Shown: positions 23,401 through 35,675, numbered from the stretch's first letter. The stretch is 64,000 nucleotides of DNA from Cynocephalus volans (GCF_027409185.1 NC_084474.1:7619382-7683381), one strand, 5' to 3'. The notes: a model not told the origin generated them from the letters alone. Made by a program: numbers and translations.

Positions 23401-23860
23401 TGTTAGTTTCCTAGGGCTGCACAACAAATTCCCACAAACTGGGTGGCTAAAAAGAACAGAAATGTTTTCTTTCACAGTTGTGGAAGTTAGATGTGTCAGA
23501 GCAGGGTGTTGGCAGGGCCATTCTCCCTCTGAAGGTTCTGTGTGAGAATCCCTCCGTACCTCTTCCAAGCTTCTGATGGCTGCCAGCCATCCTTGGTGGT
23601 CCTTGGCTGTACATGTGTCACTCCAGCCTGCCTCTGTTGTCACATGGTGTTCTTCCTGTTCTCTCTGTGGCCAAATTTCCCTCTTTTTATAAGGACACCA
23701 GTCAATGGATTAGATCCTACACTAATACAAAAAGACCACATCTTAGCTTGATCACATCTGCCAGAGATCCTATTTCCCCATGAGGAAGGTCCCATTTATG
23801 GGTACTAAGGATTAGGACTTGAACATATCTTTATGGAGAGCACAGTTCAACCCACGATAA
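23401..23860 (-). mobile_element. LTR-like repeat (MaLR-related), reverse orientation
   Basis: Reverse-orientation text of a very common mammalian repeat: TGTTAGTTTCCTAGGGCTGC, CACAAACTGGGTGGCTAAAA, GGCAGGGCCATTCTCCCTCT, TTTATAAGGACACCAGTCAA and GAACATATCTTTATGGAGAG. ACCAGTA occurs on both sides (23394-23400 and 23860-23866). LTR only, no internal genes. Subfamily name uncertain. Confidence 0.75.
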
Positions 23861-23889
23861 CCAGTATATGTATATCATGCCCCCCTTGC

Positions 23890-26450
23890 CTTTAGTTATT
23901 TTCTTTTTCTGAAAAGTACTTTATTAAATGACAATATAGCCACTTCTTTTTTTTAATGTTCCATTGTGTATCTTTTCCCATCCTTTAATTTTCAACCTGC
24001 CTATGTCATTGTATTTGAAGTGATTTTTTTTGTAGACAGCATGTTGTTGGATAATTATGTTTTCTTTTTTCTTGTCAGTCTCTTTTGATTTGTATATTTA
24101 AGACTGCTTACACTGAAGGTTATCATTGTCATGTTAGGTCTCAATTGTTTTTCATTATTTTTCTGTTGTTTCTTCTTTCTCATTCCTTGGTTTCTATTTT
24201 CTTGCCTTCTTGTGGGTTACATGAACATTTTTAGAATTTTATCTTGATTTATTTATAGTGTTCTTGAGTATATCACATCTTATATTTTAATTAGTGGTTG
24301 CTGCAGGTATTACAATATGCATGCATAACTAATCACTTCTACATGTGTTGATCTTTTACAACTTTGAGTGAAGTGTAGAAACTATACTTTCATTTAGGTC
24401 CTACCAATTACCCTCTTGACTTTTAAAATATGAGTACAATTGTTAAGTATTTCTTCTGCGTACACACTTAGCACCACATCAAATGATGTTATGTATTTTA
24501 CTTTTAATCCTCAAGTAAAATTTAGGAAATTCGTCGGAATAAGAGTCTCTTATACTTATCCCTATCTTACTTCATTCCAATGTTTTTTTCTTTCCTTTCT
24601 GAAGTTATGAGCATTCTGATATCATTTCTTCACTGTGTGGAGAGCTTCATTCATCCAGGGCCCAGCCTGCTAGCAGCGGATGCTCTTAGTTTAACATTGT
24701 TAGAGAATGCTGTTATTTCCCCTTCATTCACGAAGAATCTTTTCACTGGATATTGACATCACAGTTTACATTTTTTTTTCTTAGCACTTAAAAACAAAAG
24801 CTGTGTAAACTTCTGCTGGCCTCCATAGTTTTAGATGAGAAATCTGCTTTCATTCAAATTGTGTTCTTCTGTAGGTAGCAAGTCATTTCTCTCTGGTTGC
24901 TATCAAAATTTTTTCTTTGCCTTTGGCTTTCAGATATTTAATTATGATGTGTGTTTGCACGGAATTCCATGAATTTATCCTATTTGGGGTCTGCTCAACT
25001 TTTGGCAAATGTAGGTTTCCATCTCTCACTTTCCACATTTGGGAAGTCTGCGTACTTTATTTCTTTGAATATTCTTCCAGCCCCGTTCTCTTTCTCCTCT
25101 TCCTCTGTGAGTCTGATGGTATAAATGTTGGACCTTTTTCTGTTTCCTCTCTGGTTCCTGAGACTCTCTCCATTTTTTTTTTCTATTTTCTCTGCTGTGT
25201 TCATACTGAGCAAATTCTATCGATCTGCCATTAAATTTAGTTATTTGTCCTCTGTCATCTCCAGTCTGCTATTGAGCTCATTCAGTGTGTATTTTGTTTT
25301 GGTTATTGTATTTTTTAGTTTTATAATTTTTATTTGTTTCTTTCTTGTATTTCTCTTTCTTTGCTTTTATAACTTCTATTTCTTTTATTTGTGTCCCCCA
25401 ACTTTGAAATTATATGTTGAACAATTTTTATGGTGGTTACCTTAAAATTCTTAATCCCAACATTTTATTCAGCTCAGTGCTGATGGTCTTTTCTCATTCA
25501 GCTTGTGATTTTTCTTGGCCCTTTGCTTGACAGGTGAAAGCTGGTTGTATTCTGGGTATTTTATCTATTAGGAGTCTCTGGGTCTTATTCAAATCCTCTG
25601 TTTTATCAAGCAGTCACCCTGCTAAGGCTTAGCATGCAGGTTTGGGGCAGTTCTGTGGGCTGTGGCTTCAGTAACAATTTAAATCAAGTCTTTGCAGTGT
25701 TATTTTGTTCTCCTTGGTTTGTCTGGTGCCACGTGCCTCACTGGCCCCTGCTGGTGTTGGCCGAGGGCACAGAGGGAGCTCCCCAAGGCAGGGAAGCTGG
25801 GGTCTCTGGATAGGGGAGAGGAGTTGCAGGCCCCCAGGCTGACACCAGGAGAAGGTGGAGATAGGCATGGAATGTCAGTGACCTGCCTCAGCCCGTCACT
25901 CCCCCTCATGAGGTCTCCTCAGTGCTGGATGGGGCTGGAGGCCCAGCTGGCCTCTGCACCCTGCTGACACCACCCTGGTGGGGAGTGGAAGATTAGCTCC
26001 CTGCTCAGTCCTGCTGACACTGTCCCAGTGGGGGAATCAGAGCACCTGAGGGCAGAAGAGGACGTGGAAGTTTAAGTCTCCTCTTGGCCAGATGAGAAGG
26101 TAACGGGGGAGGAAAAGAAGCCAGGAAGGGAGGGTGGTGTCCCACTGGTGTTTGGCTGGAGTAGGACAGCTATTACCAAAGAGATTTCCTGTTGTTAGGG
26201 CTCCTTTTCCCAGTTCTTTGGCCAGGAGAAGCAGGCTTTTCTCAGAATTCTTTTTGTCTGAGGTGTTGGTGTTTCTTTATTGGTGGCGTCTTCAGTGTCC
26301 TGTCTAAGAAATATGGGAGGCCCTAAGGAAGCACTGTCTGCCATGTTGTTCCTCAAGTCCCAAGTCCTTAGGCTCTGTTCCTTCTTTTCAGCTTTCAGAG
26401 TCTTCATATGCTTGTTTTTGTATTATGTCCAAGGTTTTTTAGCTGTACGA
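23890..26450 (-). repeat. Second HAL1-like/L1-type element, reverse orientation
   Basis: It reads in reverse: 5' UTR-like sequence at about 26.45-25.7 kb, then the same ORF1 block as the 16.3-kb element (frame 25213-24995), then a diverging 3' part down to about 23.9 kb. Key shared words with the first copy on its strand are GAGAGTCTCAGGAACCAGAG, GAGAACGGGGCTGGAAGA and CAGACTTCCCAAATGTGGAA. Confidence 0.75.
24995..25213 (-). pseudogene. L1/HAL1 ORF1 relic (72 codons)
   Basis: Open frame with GESLRNQRGNRKRSNIYTIR and EEEEKENGAGRIFKEIKYAD. It aligns end to end with the plus-strand relic at 17656-17877, with one single-residue gap and about a dozen and a half substitutions. Confidence 0.7.
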
Positions 26451-26454
26451 GAGA

Positions 26455-27695
26455 GGGCTTTGTTGAAATAACTGGAAGGCATCCTTGGGCATAGCCTAGT
26501 GAGTCCTGTTTTAGTTTAGAAAAGTGGCTGTGCTGATATACTATTGTGATGTCACTGCACCAGGTAAGGCATGCAGCAGTTCTCAGTTCTGGAAGGTTCT
26601 GCAATGGTGTCAGATCTGTAGCTGACTGGGGAGTGGAATGGGGAAGCCATGTGTCCAGTTGTCTTTACGTGGACAAAGAACATGCTTCCTCTTTGTGAAG
26701 TGCCAGCTGAAGGTGAGATTTTATAAGCCAAGGTAAACAGAGCCCCATTCACAGGATGAAAAGCTCATGCAAACCAAGATTGTGATAGTTTTACAGACAA
26801 GTTGCTGGTGAAATGTTACTTAGGATAAAGATAAATAGGAAACAGAAACTTTCAGTGTGGGCATTACCTAATGATTGGAGATGATGAAGTTTTGTTGAGT
26901 TGAGTAAAAGGAAAAATTCCAATTCTGCCCTTTGGCATTAAGTCTGTCAAACTGGGTACAGCACCTTCAAGCCACTTAGGACCAGGCAAGAACAAGAGAT
27001 CCATCTTATAATTCCATGTTGCGGCGCTTTGACATAAACGGGAAAAAGTAAAATTACTGAGCACATAGAGCTCGTATCCTTAATCTAGCTGCTAACTTCT
27101 GGTAGTCACCAGTCAACAGGCCTCTTCTGGTGTAGTGCTGGTAATCTCACAGGAACTACCTTTGTGTGAGGACCAGCTGGTGCCAGCCCAACACATTTCT
27201 CTCCTCAAGAGGAAAACTGCGGGAAAAAGAGGACCCTGGCCTGGGACAGGGTGATGGGCATGAGGTTTGTTGAGAGCTTTCTTACCCTGCTTTCACTTCA
27301 GGTCTTCAGTGATATTGTTAATTGCCTCACTGTGGATTTGGCATAGACAAAGGTGTTTTGCATAGTTGAAGACCAGGACCAAAGTTTTAATACAGCTGCT
27401 ATACTGAAAGAGAGAGTGGTTAGGCATGAAGGACCTGGACATGGTAATCTAAACAAACTCAGGTTTTCATAACAGAACTCTCTGTAGAACACCACCTCTG
27501 CTCAAAGTTTGATTTTTCATATTTTTTATATGTATGTGAAAGGAGTGCAGTCTTATTATGTTCACTTTGATATCACCTAAAAGTCTATTAAACTTTAAAA
27601 CACTATCTAAGCAGGTAACCCAAAACATATGTGTAACAGTATCAACCTAGCTTTAACCTACTCAGCAACTATTGTATTTTAGCAGCTTAACATAA
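26455..27695. other. Unassigned block with possible decayed reading frames
   Basis: No repeat family is recognised. On the minus strand, 27064-26864 reads DLLFLPGPKWLEGA and PKGRIGIFPF, reminiscent of the end of an SH3 domain. Another frame near 27.35 kb reads LVLVFNYAKHLCLC. Stops and frame changes separate these, so at most this is a decayed processed pseudogene, and it may be chance. Confidence 0.3.
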
Positions 27696-27699
27696 AAGT

Positions 27700-27965
27700 A
27701 TCACCTCCTTGGAAAGTCCTTCCCTGAAAACCCTGTGCAGGTCAGCTTCACACACTCTTCTCCATCACAGCCCCTGATTCACTTTCTTCCTGGTGCTTAT
27801 CACCACAATCTGAATTTATCTTGTTACTTATTTTTGTTTTTACATTTCTAGTGTGTGCCTTCTAAGTTCTGTGGTGTAACAACATTATTTATCTTTTACC
27901 ATCACTGTGCTTCAGCCAATACCTAAGTACAGCAGAACTCAGTGATAATTGTTCAATCAATCAGT
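27700..27965 (+). repeat. L2 LINE 3' end
   Basis: L2 tail words in order: TCACCTCCTTGGAAAGTCC, TTCCCTGAAAACCCTGTG, GTGCTTATCACCACAATCTG and ATTTATCTTGTTACTTATTT. Confidence 0.7.
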
Positions 27966-28049
27966 TCAGCAGCAGATACTGCAAGGGTAAGCACCGTCTT
28001 CCCCATTCAGTGACTGAGAGGTTGAGGCTGTCAGAAGTATGCACATTCT

Positions 28050-28906
28050 TTGAGAAATGCCTATTTAGCTCTTTTGCCCATTTTTTGATTGGAGACATAC
28101 GAATGGCCAACAGACATATGAAAAAATGCTCAACAGCACTCAGCATTTGGGAAATGCAAATCAAAACCACACTGAGATACCATCTCACTCCAGTTAGGAT
28201 GGCTAAAATCCAAAAGACTGTGAATGATAAATGCTGGCGAGGTTGTGGAGAAAAAGGAACTCTCATACACTGTTGGTGGGACTGCAAAATGGTGCAGCCT
28301 CTATGGAAAATGGTATAGAGGTTCCTCAAACAATTGCAGATAGTCCTACCTTATGACCCAGCTATCCCACTGCTGGGAATATACCCAGAGGAATAGAAAT
28401 CATTAAGTTGAAGGTATACCTGTTCCCCAATGTTTATCGCAGCACTCTTTACAATGCTAACAGTTGGAACCAGCCCAAATGTCCATCGTCGGATGAGTGG
28501 ATACGGAAAATGTGGTACATCTACACAATGGAATACTACTCAGCTATAAAAACGAATGAAATACTGCCATTTGCAACAATATGGGTGGACCTAGAGAGAA
28601 TTATATTAAGTGAAACAAGTCAGGCACAGAAAGAGAAATACCACATGTTCACACTTATTTGTGGGAGCTAAAAAATAAACAAATACAGAAATAACCTGGG
28701 AGGGAGGGAAGAAGACACAACAATTACAATTCCTTGAAACGAATATATATGAGGTTGCTGCAAGGGAGGGGGGATAGGGAAGAGGGAGGGAGGTTTCAGT
28801 AATTGGCCACAATAATCAACCACATTGTATAGTGACAAAATAAAAAATAAAAAAACAAATTAAAAAAACCAAACTACTGTATACCCTGTTGTTCAAAAAA
28901 AAAAAA
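28050..28906 (+). mobile_element. 5'-truncated LINE-1 with 5' inversion and perfect target-site duplication
   Basis: The body (28093-28906) is L1 ORF2 C-terminus (KCSTALSIWEMQIKTTLRYH; CWRGCGEKGTLIHCWWDC) plus 3' UTR and A-rich tail. The first about 43 bp (28050-28092) are the reverse complement of the L1 sequence that should immediately precede 28093: CCAATCAAAAAATGGGCAAA read backwards. This is the twin-priming signature. AGTATGCACATTCT flanks the whole (28036-28049 and 28907-28920). It sits in unique sequence between L2 pieces and is relatively young. Confidence 0.92.
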
Positions 28907-28929
28907 AGTATGCACATTCTGATGGCTTT

Positions 28930-30460
28930 GGTCTTCCTCAGAAGGGTCGCACCAGAGCAGAGGGGAGGAGGGGGAAGGGCGTTGAGGACAATGTGATTTC
29001 CCCGGGTTGGCTTGCTCGCCTGCGGGCACTGAGTAACAGTGTCTGCGGATTCGTAATGAGTGTTGTCTCCTTACTCCTCATTGCCACTTCCAGGTTATCA
29101 TCCCAGCTACTATCCTCAAACCTCCAAGCTTTGAACTTTGCCATCAAATTATTACACTTCTTAATGCCAATGTCAGCAATCCACGGCCCTTTTGTCATGC
29201 ACCTGTAGTTCTTGAAGATTCTAACCTCTTGCTTACTATTGTTCCTCCTGACGCTAACTCAGTTGTCATCCCTGCTGGTTTCAGAACCCACGTGCATGAT
29301 GCTCCAGCCCTTCTGGCTTTGCAGGTCCTGCAGTGGTCCTGATTTCCTCTCTCCATCTGCCACTGGCTCCCATAATCTAGACTCAGGTCTTGTCAATAAC
29401 TCCATGATTTCCATTTCAAGTGTCCTACTCTCCATCTGTACTCTCTGTTTTCCTGACACATGCCCTCTAAAAATCCCCATTCTGATAATTCTTTGACCCC
29501 ACTAGGATCTAAAATCCATTGACTTTACTGCCCTTCACTTTAACCCACCTTCCCACTGTCCTCACCTCCTTCCATACCCAGCTTAGACTCTGCAGTCCAT
29601 CATGATAGTTGCTCCTTTTCATCCTTTGTCCACCTCTTGCTCTTCCTTCCTTTCTTCATGCTCTTTTGGTGAAGCCCTAAGCAAGCCTGATTTTCCATGG
29701 CTCTCCCAGCCTGTGCCTGCCCAGAACAGCAGAGTGTGGCAGGAGAACGCCACATTGTCACTTCAGTGAGTCCTTAGTACCTAGAAATCACGTTGTTTCC
29801 CTACATGGGTGTTTTACACCTGTTCCTTTCTTCAGATCGTCACTACGTCATTCTCCACTGATGACCTTGTTTTCTATTTCACTGAGAAAAAGAGCTTCCA
29901 CGTGCTTATACCACCTTATCTACAGATCTCCCTACCCCTGAGTCCGTCTGCCCTCCCTGCCCACTTGTTGCTGGGGGTGGTCACTCCCGTGTTACAGTAA
30001 CCTTCCACATGTGCTGCAGATCCTGTCCCTCTCACATCCTCGGTGAAATAATTCCAAAGATTATCTCTTCTCCTGTATCATCAAATATTCCCTCACGACT
30101 AGATTAAATCCATCTAGTAGAAGCATGATAAAATGTCCCCTTAAAAACACAAATTAAAGGCAAAACTCTCCTTGAGACCCTATCACCTTTTTTTTTCCCT
30201 TTAACGACCAGTCCTTGGTGGAGTTGTCTACATTCACTTTCTCTCCTCCCATGTCCTCTGCCAACCAGTCCAATCCAAACAGCTGTTGTCTAGGTCACCA
30301 ATAATCCCTGCTCAGCAAAATCTAATGGCTAAATCTCAATTCCCATCCTAACAGGCCTAGCAGTGACACTTGACATTGGTCATCATTGCCTTCTACTTGA
30401 GATGCTGTCTTCTCCTGGCTTTCTGGAAAATACTTGTGGTAGATTGTACTTTCCAAAGAT
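28930..30460 (+). repeat. Old L2 LINE remnant
   Basis: CT-rich L2 ORF-derived text, clearest at its 3' end: CTAGGTCACCAATAATCCC, AAAATCTAATGGCTAAATCT and CCTAGCAGTGACACTTGACA, which matches L2 RT-region wording. The part at 28.93-29.0 kb may be unique flank. Confidence 0.6.
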
Positions 30461-31393
30461 ACTCAAAGCAACATTTTCCACCTTGCAGGTTCTTTTACAG
30501 TGTGCCCTTGGCATTCCTCCCAGGAAGAGGTGGGGTGTCCCCATGCTCCTCCCTGTGAATCTGGGCAGGCTTGAGAGTGTTCAACCGTAGCATATGGTTG
30601 ACGTGCACTACATGCGTTTTTAGGATAGATCATAAAAGGCCAAGTAGTTGTATCCCAGCCATTGGATAAATGAAAGAAAAGCCGTGAAGCCTTGGGTATT
30701 GCCCCAGGGTACTTCCCTATAGGTTGCTTCTGTGTACTGATCCTTCCTCACGTAAAACTACTATTGTTAATACTCTGGGAATTACTATTCTATTCTCTCT
30801 TCAAACCAAATGTAGAGTGGACTTTTAACATGTAGCCAGAATAAAATGCTTTGTTGCTATACTGTTTTTATTGAGGCTATGGACATATACTGTTGATGAG
30901 AAACAAAGCAAAACGATTTCCAAGAATGTATCGAAGATAAGTGGTTACCAGTAAAGCCCTTTTCTCTTATTACTCTTTCTCTCTCATTTTCCACATCCTA
31001 TTCTTTCCTTTTGGTCTCTTTCCCAATCTTTATCAGCAACTCTGTGCCCCACCTTGATCTAAATCCCTGGTACATGCACTTTTTAAACTTATCATACCTC
31101 CTTCTATGCTTTTTTCTACTTACTCTTTAATCTTAGATATTCATTACTTATCTGCTGTGGGCTCAGACCTATATCGGGTACTCATAGAAAGATTAATAGC
31201 TGTGATTTGGCCATTTTCCCCAGAGTCTGCTGTCTAGCTGTAGAGAAGGGGGATGCAGGTGCAGGCACTGGGGCTCTCGTCTGACTTTCCCTTTGGGCGC
31301 TGGACTCTTAGCCACAGCAGCGCACAAGCCACACGCTCTCCTGCATCAGCATACTGAGAGCACGTGTCAGAAAAGATGTCCTCCTGCTAGTGC

Positions 31394-31424
<31 letters not shown>

Positions 31425-31580
31425 GCACAAAGCACATTGGGCCATCAACGTTTTGCCAGGGCAGAGTCTTAGTCAGGTGCAGCTTCTCATTGTGAAGGGA
31501 TTGGAGATACAGACAAGAAAATGGCTCATCACAGGAAAGGGTAGATTTACTTAAAATCTGTGTTTCCAGAGGAGTCTGAT
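30461..31580. other. Unassigned sequence with A run
   Basis: No gene is recognised. A 27-A run (31394-31420) occurs without a SINE body upstream or a visible target duplication. A stretch near 31.0-31.15 kb is CT-rich and possibly L2. Confidence 0.4.
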
Positions 31581-31586
31581 AGATAT

Positions 31587-32213
31587 GAAGTTGATCCTCG
31601 TTATTCGCGGATTCTGCACTTGTGAATTTGCCTGTATTCGAGCATTTATTTGTAATGCAAAAATCAATATTCAAGGTGCGTTCATGGTCATTTTGGGGAC
31701 ATTCACTGAGCAGCAGAAACTTTGAGTTGACTGGAGCACACAGCTGAGACCCAATAAGCCAGTTTTCTGCCTTCTTGTGTCGTCTGTCATACTGTAAACA
31801 GGTGTCCTTCTCACGCTTTACCTAGTGCCACAGTTTTTCACACTCCTGTGCTTTTTCTGGGGATTTCAGTGTTAAAAATGGCTCCAAGCAGAGTGCTGCA
31901 GCACTGTCCCGTGGTCTGAGTACAAGAAGACTATGATGTGCCTCGTGGGCAAGCATGCATGTTAGGTAGGCTTCATTTGGGCACAAGTTACGGTGCTGTT
32001 GGCCACGAAATCAACTGTATATATACTAAATAGGGTGTGTTTAAACAGAAACACACATAAAACAAAAACAAGGTTAAACATTAATTGATTGACAAAAATA
32101 TTGTAACCAGAGACTCACAGGATTCTAACCCTGTGTTTTCCCTAGAAACAATGGCTCAGTAGTCACTAATTCAGTGTCTTTATAGAACGCAGCTAACTAC
32201 TGAGAGTCATGAG
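31587..32213 (+). mobile_element. TcMar-Tigger DNA transposon remnant
   Basis: It starts GTTGATCCTCGTTATTCGCG and ends with a diverged inverted copy (GAGAGTCATGAG). Inside is a decayed N-terminal transposase helix-turn-helix region (RLHLGTSYGAVGHE), typical of Tigger pogo-like transposases, with stops and frameshifts. Only the ends and N-terminal part remain. Confidence 0.82.
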
Positions 32214-32229
32214 AACTCCATGTCTGTAT

Positions 32230-32250
32230 TTCTCTCTCTCTCTCTCTCTC
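32230..32250. repeat. (TC)n microsatellite
   Basis: About ten TC units. Confidence 0.95.
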
Positions 32251-34210
32251 ATATCACCAGGGCCCCATCTTATGTTTACAACCATTCTCTTTGCATTGCT
32301 GTGCTGGGCACTCTCCCTGTGGCCGTGGACACACGGTCGGTGTAGTGTCAGAACTTGGTTTGGGGCGTAGCAGGCCCTCACTCCCTGTGGAAGTGGCACT
32401 GCTGGACTGCAGACCGAGTTCTGGCTGCAGACCGAGTCCTGACTGCACGGTATGAGCACTTTCCTCACCTCCTCAGACTTTCTCTTTGATACTTGCAACA
32501 ACTGGTGATTTGGTTCAGCCCGTTTTTAATGTCCGTGAACAAAGCCCAGTTGGTAGGTAGAATGTGATGTCTTTGCCCTGGCCTTTCACACCCAGCTGGA
32601 CCCCACCCTAGAGAACCGAGCGAGCAGCCTCACACAGCACCTGGGCCCGCTTCCCTGGACGGCCTCCAGACGCTTCTGGCTGCGCCCTGCTCCCGCCTGT
32701 CTCCTGGCTCTTCCACTGCACTTTTGACAGTTGCCATCATCTCAGATGTGTCCCTAGACTGCACTCTCCTGTTGGCATCTTTTGCTCTGGACTCATGGTC
32801 TTGGTCCTCGTATCCGCTTCCCCCTGGGGATGCCCCTGCGAGTGGTGTCCAGGGCTCCGGTGCAGCTCCCTGCGCTCCGTGCCTTCCTTACCCTCCAGCT
32901 CTACCTCAGTTTTTCTGCCTTGTTGTTTCCCTCCAGCTTCTCCATCTCATCCTTCAGTAGCTTTGTTCACTAATTCAGAAAGTAATGGTCCCTTGGATGC
33001 TGAACAACTAAAAAGGACATCATGAAATACTAAAAAGTCGTAACTATTTCTCCAATTCAAACACAGTTCAGTGAGCAAACCATCGTGATCTATAATTTCT
33101 GTGCTTCGTGGTTGTCACTGGTGCAAAGCTGTCAATTGGAAAGTCCTTAGAAAATAGTATTTAATGTGATTTATCATGATTCCAGAAACATCTATGCTTC
33201 AAATAATAGGCCTGTGCATTCTAAAAATTTCCATATCACATCCATAATTCCTGCAGTAATTTTAATGACTAAATTCTTAGCTTTTGTGATACACATTTGC
33301 TTTACTAATTTGATTTCACAGCTGGGAGAGGAGCCACAACAGCAAGGAGTCAGCTTGCATTTGTCCTTCACAGAGCTTTTCCACCAGAGATGTGGCACAT
33401 GCCTGTCTCAGTGAGCAAAACATACCAGGGGGTTTCCTGAATGCACTTGCCTCTGACAGGTGCAAATACGAACAATAAAGCAAGCTTTGGAAAGAGTGGG
33501 ACCTGTGTTTGAGCCAAGTGTGTAATTTGCTCATATGGGAGCACTTCATGTGCTTTCCTTCCTTAACAGCATTTTACTCCCACTTGTCTGCTGCCCAGTA
33601 GAAATCTCAATTGTCAAAGGGATGATGCTGGCAAGGCTCATGGATTTGCAGAACACGACAGAGTGTATCGTGAGCAGTCACATGTTTTGTGGGCTAGTGG
33701 CTTCCTAGACAAGTATACTTCGCTTTCATTTGATAAGGTGTTGGGTCTGCAGGTTTGCAGATCGTTGGTGCCCTGGAGCTGCCTGGGGAGGCACAAGTGT
33801 CCGTTCCATCATCACACGCAGTATCATGTGCCAGGTTCTCTGAATGCATGATCTGTTTGTGCAGAGAGAATTCTGACTTTCCAGCCGTGATGTAGAGTGA
33901 CTTTCACAAGTTCTCAATTTCCAACTCCAGGAGGCATCTTTCTGGGATAGGTTTACATGTTTGAATGAAGTTAGTTGCCACCCTGTTTGCAGGTTGTCTC
34001 TCTAATTTTTCTTTCCCCCGTACCACGTACCTTGAACAATTGAAGTCTTGTGATGGTGCAAAAGCATTCAGCACATATGTAATGTTGATTATTGGTATAG
34101 AGAAGATTCCAGTACTTTTCCTGGAGGTGAGGACATTTGATCCTACATCACCCAGGATATAGATCATGAGAAAAAAGTACAATGTTACCATGCAGCATAC
34201 AATGTCATAA
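32251..34210. other. Unassigned intergenic sequence
   Basis: No gene recognised. The CT-rich part at 32.58-32.96 kb could be old L2; the rest is mixed unique sequence. Confidence 0.4.
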
Positions 34211-34214
34211 AAAA

Positions 34215-34425
34215 TAGTAGTAGTACCATGTATTATGTGCAAGTCTCTTTACATACATCTCTAATTCTTACTCTAATTTGGCCAGACATTTTTATACTTA
34301 TTATGCAAATGGGGAAAAAAAGTTTCAGAGAGATTTAGTTATTTGTTTCATAGCTGATGTTTGTTAAAGCTGGATTCAAACCCATACATTTCTGACCCTC
34401 TCAGCTTCCCACGATTCAACGTCCA
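34215..34425 (-). repeat. MIR SINE, reverse orientation
   Basis: Reverse MIR words: ATTATGTGCAAGTCTCTTTA, TTATTATGCAAATGGGG, TTCAGAGAGATTTAGTTATT and AAAGCTGGATTCAAACCC. Confidence 0.8.
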
Positions 34426-34469
34426 AATTATTTCCTTCGTTCCCTTCTTCCTTTCCCCCCGCCTCTCCT

Positions 34470-34720
34470 TTCCCTCAAATCAATCAACAAATATTTATTG
34501 AACTATTAATATGATCCAAACACCGTGGTGGACTGAAATAAAAATGATGAATAGGATTTCCCTTTATCCCTCAATCAATTACCACTCTAGCAGAGGAGAC
34601 AGACATGAAAAATAATAACTTTATTAAAATATAGGGGTTAAAAAAGAGATAAGTATAAAGGACAGCAGTGGCCCAAAGAGGATGTAAGATGAACAAAAGA
34701 TCACCCTGAGGATGACGCCT
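34470..34720 (-). repeat. L2 LINE 3' end, reverse orientation
   Basis: ATCAATCAACAAATATTTAT, TGAACTATTAATATGATCC, CAAACACCGTGGTGGAC and ACAGACATGAAAAATAATAA follow the reverse L2 tail. Confidence 0.7.
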
Positions 34721-34839
34721 GCCAGTGCAGTCTGTGCACAGGGACAGAGCCAGGGAGCAGAGCTGGAGGAGGACGGAGGGCACAGGAGCTGCAGAGGAGG
34801 GCCAAGCTGGGGGCACAGGTAGGCAGGCTGGGGGCAGGG

Positions 34840-35025
34840 ACCAGTATGCCCACACTCTCTGTGTGGCTTGAGCCAAGGCATTTTCCTCCTTGTACTTCAG
34901 TTTCCTCATCTGTAGAAATGGGGATATAAATAATGGTGCTCATCTCGTAGGGTTGACATGAAGATTAAGTGAGTTAATATTGGTAACACTTAGAAGAGTG
35001 CCAGGCACATAATACTTATACAGTG
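34840..35025 (+). repeat. MIR SINE
   Basis: TTCAGTTTCCTCATCTGTAG, AAATGGGGATATAAATAATG, CGTAGGGTTGACATGAAGAT and GAGTGCCAGGCACATAATAC. Confidence 0.88.
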
Positions 35026-35675
35026 ACTTTGAGTAAAAGCAGTCTTGGTGATGCATGCCAGACACGAATTGTGGAGGCTTTGTGGGCCAGGCAGATGCAC
35101 ATGGTCTTGGCCCCAGATGAAAGGGGAGCCATGGAAGGCTTGCCCAGTGGAGAAGGGGGTGAGCTATGCCCTTCAGGAGACCCCCGCCGTGCGGAGCCCG
35201 CGAGTCCAGCCGGCCCAGTGCGGACGACTGCCTCATTATTTAATTGATGCTCTCCCCTTTTCATAAATGCCTCAGCTTCCCCAAATGGCTGATATAAAGG
35301 AACAGTAATCATTTGCATATGTAAATTTAAATATAGTCTTCTTACCACAGTCACATCTGGTACTAATGTGGTTTTATGTATTTCTCTGAAGATTTAGAAA
35401 AGAAAGCTAGCCACGAGACGTCATTTGCCCTATTATTAACCTCCCAGGGACTTCAGAGTTCAGCAGGGAATTCAATTGCACCCACACTGAGAAAGGGAAA
35501 AATTCAGTTATAAAAACTTCTCTTTTATAGTGATACGTTTCTATGGAATTAAATATAATCAGAGAATACAATTTTGTTTGTTTCTTAAGTAAATTAGTTT
35601 CTTAAGTAATTTATTTCCAAATTACATTCCTGGCACTTTTGGGCCTGCAAGCCATAGGTTGCTCAATGTTTTCCT
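35026..35675. other. Unassigned intergenic sequence
   Basis: Mixed then AT-rich sequence; nothing recognised. Confidence 0.4.
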
